The notes beneath the pieces were generated by a model. It had not been told where the DNA came from, ran no database searches, and saw only the letters and a program-made list of their open reading frames with translations. A stretch of DNA of 29,895 nucleotides from a virus: the IMG/VR virus record IMGVR_UViG_3300047378_000087, positions 1 to 29,895 of that record; one strand, written 5' to 3'. A program made the translations under genes and the position numbers. Below are positions 14,801 to 22,057 of the stretch, piece after piece (positions within the stretch are counted from its first letter, which is position 1; each line of letters starts with the position of its first letter).

Positions 14801-16361
14801 ACCGCATACTGCCAGTCCCAACGCCACCTTCATCCGCTTGAAGAATCATGGAAGCAGTGTTGTGCGCCACCCTAGAGTAAGATCCATCAGAGTCAGATAG
14901 CCGAATGGTCGGGACACTTGCATAAATGTCTAATTCTTCATCAGGACTGCTTTTCCCTATACCTACCCTGCCTGCCGATGTGATGCGCATGCGTTCTGTG
15001 GTGCCACCAGAAGTAAAGGCTAACGCAGCTGAACTACCTGTGTTCATGATGGTAGAGACACCATCCTCAATCTTAAATCGTAAGTTGCTGTTGGAACCGT
15101 TGGTTACGTTGAACAGAGTTGTGCCATTGCTTACGGTGCCGAGGTCTAACCTGTACGATGGCGAACTTGTACCAATGCCAACATTACCGCTGCTGTCGAT
15201 GCGGAGGCGTTCAGTATCATTACTCCCAGAGAATGACGTAGTGTTAAACGTCATGTAATACGCAGAGCCAGTAGAGTTTTCAGAATACGCATTTACGGAT
15301 GCTTTTACGCCAACACCAAGACCAGATGGATCATTAGAATAAAACTGCGTAGACCCTAGAAGTGAGTTAGTAGTCAATGACGAGGAATTATTCTCTAGGC
15401 GAACAATGGCGTTACCACCACCACTCAAGTTAAGCGTAGCACTAGGCGAACTCGTACCAATCCCAACATTACCGCTGTCATCAAACGTAACAGATGCAGT
15501 TGTGCTACCACTATTATAAAAACCAAGTGAGCCATCGGACTCAACTCCAATTGCATAGGCCTCAACCCCACTGGCTTCCTCAATAGCTATAGCGTGATTG
15601 TTAGCATTGGTTTTTACCGCAAGAAGCCCATCAGCACCACCTTGAATGCTTCCTATCTCTAGCTTCTCATCAGCCGCTGACCAATTAAATTTTGCCGTGG
15701 TGCCTGTGTCCTCGTAGAAGGAGATGTCGCCGTTGGAGGCAAATAGGGCGGCTCTTGTTCCGCCATCTAAAGTGTCGCTGTCTACCTCAACAACAACACC
15801 CTTAGAAGCACCAGATTGAATTAATGCGTTTTGAGACGAAGAATATCCAAAAAATGCTCTATCGCTTTGGAAGCCTAAAGCGGCGGCGGCATTAAATGCA
15901 CCATTGCCTATAGTTCCTAAATCACCAGTCCCATCCACAGTCAGCCCATCGCTGGTCAAAGTCCCAGTGATGTCTACACCTGTGCTGGTGGTGGTGAGTT
16001 TGGCTGCGTTATCATGGAAAAGTTTAGATGATGTGGTGTTAAATTGTGCTAACTGTGAGGTTTGACTTGCGTTGTATATATTTAACTGCGAGGCAAGCAG
16101 ATTAAGCGGCCCTACACCCTGCTCTGAAACATAAGATGCTGAACTATCATGGTAAATCTGTAGGTCAGACCCAGCGCCGAAGATGGCTTTGTCGTTGTCG
16201 CCGAAGGTAAAGTCGGCAGATGTAGAACCGCCGTCCATTGTGACTGTGCCAGTTACCTCAATATCATTGCCAATCGCGGAGTTACCCTCAATTTTGTCAA
16301 TTACCTCGTTGAGCTTGTTGCGAGCGGATAAACCTGATTCACCGTTGCTGATTTGAGCCAT
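11886..16361 (-). CDS. Giant tail fibre with repeated segments and C-terminal LamG-like lectin domain
   Basis: A 1491-residue, low-charge, Ser/Thr/Gly/Asn-rich protein, the largest in the window, expected to be the main adhesin. Residues 1-45 (LSARNKLNEVIDKIEG) form a helical attachment start. Residues 45-300 are beta-rich with TGTVTMDGG-type strands. Between 297 and 544 the motif GNVGIGTSSP and variants recur four times (297, 392, 464, 535). Residues 700-1070 are beta-rich and propeller-like. Residues about 1100-1230 (ELVTNGTFDSDVSGWTAVNA) resemble a carbohydrate-binding module, and 1236-1405 (LEQPYNSDLDFGTGDFCYMG, WVHFAVIRQNGIVSLYFNG) a concanavalin/LamG domain. The last 85 residues may be a tip or folding domain. 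AGGAG precedes the start. Sugar specificity cannot be read. Confidence 0.82.
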   Translation of the reverse strand: MAQISNGESGLSARNKLNEVIDKIEGNSAIGNDIEVTGTVTMDGGSTSADFTFGDNDKAIFGAGSDLQIYHDSSASYVSEQGVGPLNLLASQLNIYNASQTSQLAQFNTTSSKLFHDNAAKLTTTSTGVDITGTLTSDGLTVDGTGDLGTIGNGAFNAAAALGFQSDRAFFGYSSSQNALIQSGASKGVVVEVDSDTLDGGTRAALFASNGDISFYEDTGTTAKFNWSAADEKLEIGSIQGGADGLLAVKTNANNHAIAIEEASGVEAYAIGVESDGSLGFYNSGSTTASVTFDDSGNVGIGTSSPSATLNLSGGGNAIVRLENNSSSLTTNSLLGSTQFYSNDPSGLGVGVKASVNAYSENSTGSAYYMTFNTTSFSGSNDTERLRIDSSGNVGIGTSSPSYRLDLGTVSNGTTLFNVTNGSNSNLRFKIEDGVSTIMNTGSSAALAFTSGGTTERMRITSAGRVGIGKSSPDEELDIYASVPTIRLSDSDGSYSRVAHNTASMILQADEGGVGTGSMRFDVGGSEAMRINSIGNVGIGTSSPDDKLHVTDNIRIEAAFPTLRFKETDTTDQNYQIRLETGSLRFQTNNDAFAAASEAMRITSAGDLLVGTTDTTPYNNNAGTSADQGFVVSGGRIYAATNGNSVSILNRTSTDGDIIQFRKNGTTVGSIGTYGGDLDIGTDDTVIRFNNGIDAIFPVASVGGVGRDNAVDLGFSGARFKDLYLSGTVNTDSVSTASADLTAIAKDISDTAVDVFVYDTSKDSDGGAWRKRTQGTSWYNETLNTATRGSRKEFPAVAVIVAESNQVTIYDGDDPDLPMWMVFNSTSGSMLRSGSITGMTMLQGTLAVCHDAGSGFHEIYFLKDTARWLTASTAYGGYYLGGEIANRNTGGANYYNNVSGASDLVIANSNVNDVAMTVLPNAPLDAATGLPVPTIAVATGGGVSVIKDDGTVVDSASTSVYYSVMFNGSDLYAEDTTFADDTQYYGDVGSLSDSFPTFRNFYSYSASYERLSSSVLSAFSGNILTKLGTPRSFAVGLTADTSSNASWTALNMVAGHSGQNGFATRTALVSYINSSFNTGWMNGDIKLSTLSDTDDTDVTGSELVTNGTFDSDVSGWTAVNAVVSWDASGYLVVDDTANAGSDSRAYQDITTVVNETYVLSFDKISTTSAFWFGIGSASNIGSVYYSGSLGTSTGPHSKTFVATETTTRISMISSGAGVTKYDNVSVRLAEEDRSVNGNGLQVFGTVTKNPVATGADLVGYSGFSTSNYLEQPYNSDLDFGTGDFCYMGWFKTSSNGITMFERCASPRSGNGMTVYMDGTGKAIWYKIVSGTPTIVVTPTAAYNNNTWVHFAVIRQNGIVSLYFNGQKDGSASDSTDMNNTSAVFRLGANATATSGWTGSLALWRISATAPSPEQIAKIYEDEKVLFQENAQATLYGSSDAVTALAYDDTTELLHVGTSAGRSVFQGLRRVDNTTDAVGAAISASNGLVAED
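14730..15473 (-). repeat. Four diverged VGIGTSSP repeats inside the giant fibre gene
   Basis: The decapeptide GNVGIGTSSP or a close variant occurs at fibre residues 297, 392, 464 and 535, each preceded by RLRIDSS- or RMRITSA-like residues where visible. At DNA level the text ACCAATnCCAACATTACCG appears three times. Spacing varies (95, 72, 71 residues), so the repeats mark the edges of exchangeable beta segments rather than a regular tandem array. Confidence 0.75.
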
Positions 16362-16371
16362 TGATTATCTC

Positions 16372-17040
16372 CTATCGCAGTTCATGCCAGCGGGTGTAAG
16401 AGCCGACGACTTTATAATAATGATTATTAGGCACTATAGCAGATGCCGGAGCCGTTGTGGAGGCATTGCCGTTTGCAATGCTTAAATAAGTTACGCCATC
16501 AGAAGATACTTGCAAATAAGTTGTCCCCGTCCCTAGTTGTACGGCCACATTGACAGCCTTTCCAGAGGTGTTTTGATATGCCGTGTCTGCCGCCCTGGAC
16601 CCGCTCATGTCCTGCCAAGTCTGCAAAACGCCAACACTGTCTGGAGCGAACTGGTCAATGGCCGCTTTTATTTTAGCAGGCGACACAAGGCTATCAATAA
16701 CTCCAGTTCCCGTCGTCCAAACGCTTTCGTCCTGATCTCCGACCAAGCCAGTTTGCGTGCCACTTGTGTCAACAACATGAGTGTCGTCAAGGATGTGAAT
16801 TTGACCATTTGTTTGGTCAAGATAGAAAAGGTTTATCCAGGCATCGTTGGTCGCATTGCGCATCTTTAAAATGCTGGTCGCTGGATCTGTGTCGTAGTCA
16901 TACCAGAGCATGTTTGCGTATTTAGTCGCAGGCTCACTTTCACCGCTCGATAAAGACGCAAGAGCCTTTAACGCTAAGTTTAGGTCAATCCTAAAAGCTC
17001 CCGACGATTGGTTGATTATATCAAAGTCATGTTGTGACAT
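16372..17040 (-). CDS. Structural protein between tip protein and fibre (fibre connector-like)
   Basis: A 222-residue protein starting MSQHDFDIINQSSGAFRIDL, then LNLALKALASLSSGESEPAT and ANMLWYDYDTDPATSILKMR. This N-terminal pattern is shared by many marine-phage proteins beside tail fibres and often forms the attachment domain of fibres. The middle contains VSPAKIKAAIDQ and the end is beta-rich (KAVNVAVQLGTGTTYLQVSS). It starts two bases after the J-like stop, with GGAG inside that gene end. It may bridge the tail tip and the giant fibre; inferred from position. Confidence 0.7.
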   Translation of the reverse strand: MSQHDFDIINQSSGAFRIDLNLALKALASLSSGESEPATKYANMLWYDYDTDPATSILKMRNATNDAWINLFYLDQTNGQIHILDDTHVVDTSGTQTGLVGDQDESVWTTGTGVIDSLVSPAKIKAAIDQFAPDSVGVLQTWQDMSGSRAADTAYQNTSGKAVNVAVQLGTGTTYLQVSSDGVTYLSIANGNASTTAPASAIVPNNHYYKVVGSYTRWHELR

Positions 17041-17041
17041 T

Positions 17042-20000
17042 TTAATACTCCACTTTGGCGATTATGCCACCTGTCCACTCAAACAAACCAGTTGAAGGTT
17101 CGTTTATATTGCTCACACCCCTAAAAGTCGGGCCTGCATTGTATGCTTTCGATAGTACCTCAACTTTAAACTTAAAGTAACGACCTTTTATAATGTTTGA
17201 TGTTACTCGCTGAAAACCGTTGCCCACATCAACATAAGGAATGATTTTGAAGTCAGCTTGTATTTCGTTGTTGATATCATCAACCAAACATCCGAGATTG
17301 TCCCAAACTCCAAAAACTTGATCTATCGTGAAGGTCTCCTTGTTATCAAGATTGATTCTGGCGAAATCATAATTGAATGTGACCCTAGCCTCCTGAACAG
17401 AACCCAAATCTATGTCATTTCCACCAGCAAGATCTGGATGACTTGCATATCCCCAGATAACAATCTTACCTTTATAATTCGCTGACGTTACATAGCTCCC
17501 CGATGGAAAAATGGGATCTTCAACAGTGTAGGATAATTGCTCAAAATCTACGCTATTGCTGGCCCAACGATTTGCTGTTGTTGAGCTGGAATATGGATTT
17601 GAGATTTCAGAGCCGTCAAGCGGAAGGCGTAAATAGTTCAGAGATGGAGTGCCTGCCTTGCTGATCGCTCGGACAACATAAGTTCCTTCTTTTGTGCCAG
17701 CAGTTATATTGTTTGCGGGACGCGCAACCTTATCAACCCAAGGAACAGTCTTATCGATGTAAACAACATTGGTCGCAGTTCCGTTCCCCTCACCGATTTG
17801 ATCGTAAGGCACATCATTGTCAAAGTCGCTGTGACACCAAAACTCCAGGCCGACAGTGTTGCTCGCGGCTCCGATCTTGGTGAAGTCAGTGGTCCCAACT
17901 GTTTTTATTTTGTAGTGAAGACCAGCCACAAAGCTGCCAGAAGATACCGTTGCGCCATCAACTACCTGAGTGTGACGAACTTCGTAATGCGAAAGAGCTT
18001 GGCTTTCAGATGTCTCCCAATAAAGCTGAGTTGAAGATATGTCATTAACGCTGACAAATCCCTCAGTCGGAGCAGCTATAGTTGAGTCAGAAAAAGGAAC
18101 CTCAAATGCAGGATGGATAACAGGAGAGCCGCGAAAGCCCAGCTTTGTTATCGGAGTGATTTTGATATTATAAGATCCACCGGAGATATTCTGAACTCTG
18201 ATTGTTGGCGGCGGACCTGTAAACACATTTTCATAGTCAGTTTTGACTATAAGGTCAGAGTAAAGGTAACGAGAGAAAAGCTCAGGTCTCTCAAGCATGT
18301 AGGTGTGCATCTCACCAATGCGGGTAAGTTTGGTGCTATCACTCAATGCACCGTAGTAATATTCAGCATAATCATCAATGTCATCAATATCCACATCGCC
18401 GTCGTTGTCGATGTCGCCAATCTTTCGGCCATTAATGGTCTGACTGCTGAAAAGATCATCAGCGCCAGCCAATCCCTCGATTACAAGCTCACGGTTAATC
18501 AGCCCTATGGGCGACAAAGCATTGGTATTATCTGTCGCCCTTTGCAGCTGAACCTCCAAACTCTCAATGCGTCCCAAATTGCTAGATGAAACATCGATAA
18601 CAAGATCGCGCTGAAACTTCTCACCGAAGGAAATATTTTCCAAAGTCGGCGAAAATCCAAACCCAACATCATCATAAAATTTAGGCAAGATTGTGTTGTT
18701 AGTTGCGATTGATGTCTCTTCCGAATCCCAAGAGAATGCAGTCTGACTTGTTTCCTGTAATGACATAGACACTCGCATATCGCCAGCATCGCTGTTGGCA
18801 GCAAGAGACCACGAAACAACTTCAAACTCTTTGTTTGACCATCCGTATCTGTCAACGGTCAATCGCACGATGTCACCAACCTCAACCTCAAACGCAGACA
18901 TTCCGAACTCAGCGGAAAATGCTATCTGCTCTCGGCTTCTAAATAAGGTCTGCTTGGCTAGTCGTTGAGCCATTGATGAGGATGTAGTGAAGGGAAGATC
19001 AAGGTCTAAAATGTTCTCAACGCCACCGTCCTCAAACAGGAAGGTGCCAGTGCTTTTTATTTGAGGATAGTCTGAGCTGATCCAGTCTTGCTCGGCATCA
19101 ATAAATGTACCTTGAACAGAATTGAAATTGTCTCTTGCGCTGGTTCTAGTCTTAACATTAATTTCACTCCTAATGTCATCAAGAGTAAAGTCTTTGACAG
19201 GCGAGGTGTAAGCTCCAACTTTAATTTTCCATTTGCCTGAACCCCAGAAAATTGTTCCAGCACAGGATGTTAGCATTCTGCTCAGATTGTCTGCCGGCGT
19301 ACTTTCTGCCGACAAAACACCGTGACACTCATATCTATTCTCAGTCCCGCCACCCGAAAGCGCAACCTGCTCATCACATATATTGGCCGCTGCTTGGAGC
19401 ATTGTGTCGTCAATTCTATCATAAGACGAATCTCCAAGCCCATAATCAGCACGAATGTAATCAGCAACGCACAAAGCTGGATTTGCGCTGTATGTCCACG
19501 TTGAACTATCGGTTGCGCTCTGCGCAGGATCTCTAGGGTCGTAAACCTTTTTTCCACGCACAACGGCAGTAATGCTTGGCATTCCTGAAGCAAATTTGTT
19601 TTGGTCGTAATACATATCAACGTATAAGTACGCTATTTTTTCTCCAGTGCCATAAGTCGTTGGATCACCTGTTATATATTCAAAATTTGGTGGAGATGTC
19701 TGGCTTCCATCGTATTTCAAAACTCTGATAGAACCTGTCCAAGGCTCACTCTGCACAATTCCTTGCACAATAAGCGAAGGATCATCATCAATAAGAGTAA
19801 CAATTTCATCATTTATATAAATATCAGAAATATCAGCAACTTCATGTCCCGCAATCGCAATTACCACATGAAGCCTTGAATTATTAGTTCCAGATGTAGA
19901 CATGCTCACAATCGTGCCACCCTTGCGAACTTCGCCGTAAATGTATTGTTGAGGCTGAATGGCCTCTCTTGAAGTCAGGAGCCTTCCAGTAGAGCTGTTC

Positions 20001-20236
20001 AAATTGCCGAAATCTGGTTTTGGCATGAGTGCGCTGACAGCGTAGCTGGTCGCAACACTTATAGCTATTGTACCGACAATATATGCGCCAGTTGTGCCGA
20101 GAAAAGTAGTTGTGGCTAAGGTTGCACCAGCAGAACCGAATGAGCTAAGTATAGCGGTGCCAACATATTCGGCTCGAGGCACGCGATCCCAACTATTCCA
20201 GCTATTCCTGGTAATGCTGCCAAGTTTATACATCAT
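17042..20236 (-). CDS. J: Tail tip attachment / host specificity protein (lambda gpJ-like)
   Basis: A 1064-residue protein at the J position, after the L- and K-like genes. Residues about 25-72 are hydrophobic and glycine-rich, as in the N terminus of many J-like proteins. Residues 90-500 contain the hub-like pattern: QQYIYGEVRKGGTIV, a domain with AYLYVDMYYDQNKF, CVADYIRADYGLG, and FEVEVGDIVRLTVDRYGW. Residues 608-620 (DIDNDGDVDIDDI) form an EF-hand/dockerin-type calcium loop. Residues 725-870 look like fibronectin-type folds, interrupted at 766-824 by an inserted module (GTTDFTKIGAASNTVG) also found in the gene two upstream. The C terminus is beta-rich. It overlaps the K-like gene by 4 bases. 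Confidence 0.82.
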   Translation of the reverse strand: MMYKLGSITRNSWNSWDRVPRAEYVGTAILSSFGSAGATLATTTFLGTTGAYIVGTIAISVATSYAVSALMPKPDFGNLNSSTGRLLTSREAIQPQQYIYGEVRKGGTIVSMSTSGTNNSRLHVVIAIAGHEVADISDIYINDEIVTLIDDDPSLIVQGIVQSEPWTGSIRVLKYDGSQTSPPNFEYITGDPTTYGTGEKIAYLYVDMYYDQNKFASGMPSITAVVRGKKVYDPRDPAQSATDSSTWTYSANPALCVADYIRADYGLGDSSYDRIDDTMLQAAANICDEQVALSGGGTENRYECHGVLSAESTPADNLSRMLTSCAGTIFWGSGKWKIKVGAYTSPVKDFTLDDIRSEINVKTRTSARDNFNSVQGTFIDAEQDWISSDYPQIKSTGTFLFEDGGVENILDLDLPFTTSSSMAQRLAKQTLFRSREQIAFSAEFGMSAFEVEVGDIVRLTVDRYGWSNKEFEVVSWSLAANSDAGDMRVSMSLQETSQTAFSWDSEETSIATNNTILPKFYDDVGFGFSPTLENISFGEKFQRDLVIDVSSSNLGRIESLEVQLQRATDNTNALSPIGLINRELVIEGLAGADDLFSSQTINGRKIGDIDNDGDVDIDDIDDYAEYYYGALSDSTKLTRIGEMHTYMLERPELFSRYLYSDLIVKTDYENVFTGPPPTIRVQNISGGSYNIKITPITKLGFRGSPVIHPAFEVPFSDSTIAAPTEGFVSVNDISSTQLYWETSESQALSHYEVRHTQVVDGATVSSGSFVAGLHYKIKTVGTTDFTKIGAASNTVGLEFWCHSDFDNDVPYDQIGEGNGTATNVVYIDKTVPWVDKVARPANNITAGTKEGTYVVRAISKAGTPSLNYLRLPLDGSEISNPYSSSTTANRWASNSVDFEQLSYTVEDPIFPSGSYVTSANYKGKIVIWGYASHPDLAGGNDIDLGSVQEARVTFNYDFARINLDNKETFTIDQVFGVWDNLGCLVDDINNEIQADFKIIPYVDVGNGFQRVTSNIIKGRYFKFKVEVLSKAYNAGPTFRGVSNINEPSTGLFEWTGGIIAKVEY

Positions 20237-20643
20237 GGCTTAATCCACGCACTGCTAACTCTATCTACTGGCAAATAAAGAAGACCCCTTCTGGTGAGAA
20301 AGGCGGCCTTTGTGCCAGTGCTTATGCCAAATGCCTGACCCAACAAAAAACGTCGAGACAACTTTGCAGTTACCAAGGCCCCGCGCGGTGCAATATAATC
20401 AATCTTTGTCAACTTTGATGAAACGCCTTCCTCAAGGGTTTCAAATCCAAACTCAGACTGAAGCTCGTCGTTTGCAATATGCTCCTTACCCCTCATATAG
20501 CGGCCCAGCCAGTCATCGCACCAACCTTCGCCGTACATCGCATGAAAAGCGCCATTCGTGAAAGTCAAACAATCGTTAGACCCCCAAACGAAATCTGTCT
20601 TACGTTTGCCTTCAAGATATTCGTTCAATGCTTCTATATTCAC
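20233..20643 (-). CDS. Tail assembly protein at the K position (DUF6950-like)
   Basis: A 136-residue protein. FVWGSNDCLTFTNGAFHAMYG resembles the start of NlpC/P60-type K proteins with C25 as the possible nucleophile, and continues RYMRGKEHIANDELQSEFGF as in the DUF6950 family. The histidine expected for a working peptidase is not obvious in the second half, so activity is doubtful. The context L-like, then this gene, then J-like follows the lambda order. It overlaps both neighbours by 4 bases. Confidence 0.7.
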   Translation of the reverse strand: MNIEALNEYLEGKRKTDFVWGSNDCLTFTNGAFHAMYGEGWCDDWLGRYMRGKEHIANDELQSEFGFETLEEGVSSKLTKIDYIAPRGALVTAKLSRRFLLGQAFGISTGTKAAFLTRRGLLYLPVDRVSSAWIKP

Positions 20644-21437
20644 GACGCCCTTCCCCAGACAATCTGCATGTCTTGAATTTTTGACACATTATCAAAAAAT
20701 GTGTCGGCTGGATACCTGGACTTGTGGTTTTCTGAAGTATATCGACGAACATTTGCGCGATCCAACTTAATCAATCGACTTGTGACCGAAAGCTGTATGA
20801 CACTCGAATCAGAGCTGTCCTGGATATCCATCGTGTCCATCTCGCCACTGAACACCTCTGACGTAGCATAATACAAGTCACCAGCATCTGTATCGCCAGG
20901 ACCATCATTCCACTCAGACGTATCAACCCAGACTCCAGTGTCGTCCCAAGAGCCAAACTGCAATATCCAGTCGCTTGATGCGATACCAAAATAAATCTTG
21001 CATTCACGCCGCTGATAAGGCTCCCGAAGCGCCATAGAGATAATATCAGAAGGGATGCCGCTGAATGTAAGTGTGGCACTCTGTGCGCTGAGATCACTGA
21101 CCTCAGTAAGGCCGCTAATTCCCATTAACTGTCCCGCACCAGTATAAACCTTTGAAACAGTCCCCGCTCCCGTGCCGCGATCAGTTGCGTAGAATACCTC
21201 TCCGGCAGTGTTGCTGGCGGCTCCGATTAAAGTGAAGTCAGTGTCTCCAACTGATGTGACGATATACTCATCACCAATACCTATCGTGTCTACGTTGACA
21301 GGTGCGCCAATGGCGCGCTTTCCGTATCCCGTCCAAAACCGCAAAGTGTGATTGTCTAAGATAATCTCAACCGCGTTAAATATCTCAACGGTGTCTTTCA
21401 ATAGTGCGGATGTAATTTCTGGATTATTACGCGGCAT
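20640..21437 (-). CDS. Tail tip hub protein at the L position, with an inserted module
   Basis: A 265-residue protein. The start MPRNNPEITSALLKDTVEIF is chosen for the TGATG overlap with the upstream stop and GGAGG 7 bases before it. TLRFWTGYG, then TATLTFSGIPSDIISMALRE, YQRRECKIYFG and SRLIKLDRANVRRYT match the hub-side proteins (DUF2163-like/lambda gpL-position) of siphophages. Residues about 53-96 hold a GDTDFTLIGAASNTAG module that is also inside the J-like protein and looks like a foreign insertion in the first beta domain. Role: part of the tail tip complex joining distal tail and J; inferred from synteny. Confidence 0.72.
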   Translation of the reverse strand: MPRNNPEITSALLKDTVEIFNAVEIILDNHTLRFWTGYGKRAIGAPVNVDTIGIGDEYIVTSVGDTDFTLIGAASNTAGEVFYATDRGTGAGTVSKVYTGAGQLMGISGLTEVSDLSAQSATLTFSGIPSDIISMALREPYQRRECKIYFGIASSDWILQFGSWDDTGVWVDTSEWNDGPGDTDAGDLYYATSEVFSGEMDTMDIQDSSDSSVIQLSVTSRLIKLDRANVRRYTSENHKSRYPADTFFDNVSKIQDMQIVWGRAS

Positions 21438-22057
21438 CAGATCGCCTCCATTGCACCAAAAGTTATTCCATAGATGCTGGCCTCGTTGACTGACCATGCC
21501 TGCTCGTTCGATGATAAACGAAACAAGCCCTTGGCGCTAGATGTAACCACTGAAGAATTGTCAGATGGAGCATTCCTGACGCTTGGCCAAATCTCAAGAG
21601 TTGTTTCACCACTAGAGTTTGAATTTACGTCCTCCAACACTTTGTGCAAAGAAGCTGACGCACCCGATCCAAATTGAACATAATCTCCAGCCTTGAGCCA
21701 TCCAGTTTGGCTGGGAAGGCAACCATCAATGTTAATAAGATTGCCAGTTTGCGCAGCACCATTGACAAGTGGCGAACCACCAGCGGACCCGCGAGGAGTA
21801 ACCCCTGAAGGATCATTTAGCAAAAACGTGCCGAATTGACCCCGCAGCGCAATTAACCAAGAAATCCAAACTTCAGCGGCATCACGCTTCATGGGCGGTA
21901 AAGTTATGTCTGCCTGCCATGCTTGTCCAGAATAAGCATGTGCCTGACCAGAAAACGTGAATGGTGATCTACTATATGCCACAGCATTGATGGCCCTCAA
22001 TTCAATCTGAGCCACACCTGTAACGGTTGGCAGCGCAAGAGGATAAATAATAGCCAT
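21437..22057 (-). CDS. Distal tail / minor tail protein
   Basis: A 206-residue protein following the tape measure, where lambda has M. It shows AQIELRAINAVAYSRSPFTF, WQADITLPPMKRDAAEVWIS, LRGQFGTFLLNDPSG, LKAGDYVQFGSG and LEIWPSVRNAP, a recurring set in siphophage proteins at the tail end, where they join the tube to the tip. Its start forms TAATG with the tape-measure stop. Family function is known by position in related phages rather than from residues here. Confidence 0.75.
   Translation of the reverse strand: MAIIYPLALPTVTGVAQIELRAINAVAYSRSPFTFSGQAHAYSGQAWQADITLPPMKRDAAEVWISWLIALRGQFGTFLLNDPSGVTPRGSAGGSPLVNGAAQTGNLINIDGCLPSQTGWLKAGDYVQFGSGASASLHKVLEDVNSNSSGETTLEIWPSVRNAPSDNSSVVTSSAKGLFRLSSNEQAWSVNEASIYGITFGAMEAI

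Noticed and set aside
14730-15473. CRISPR-like array suggested by recurring words
   Set aside because: Repeats are in frame inside the fibre gene, diverged and irregularly spaced; they code for a peptide motif.
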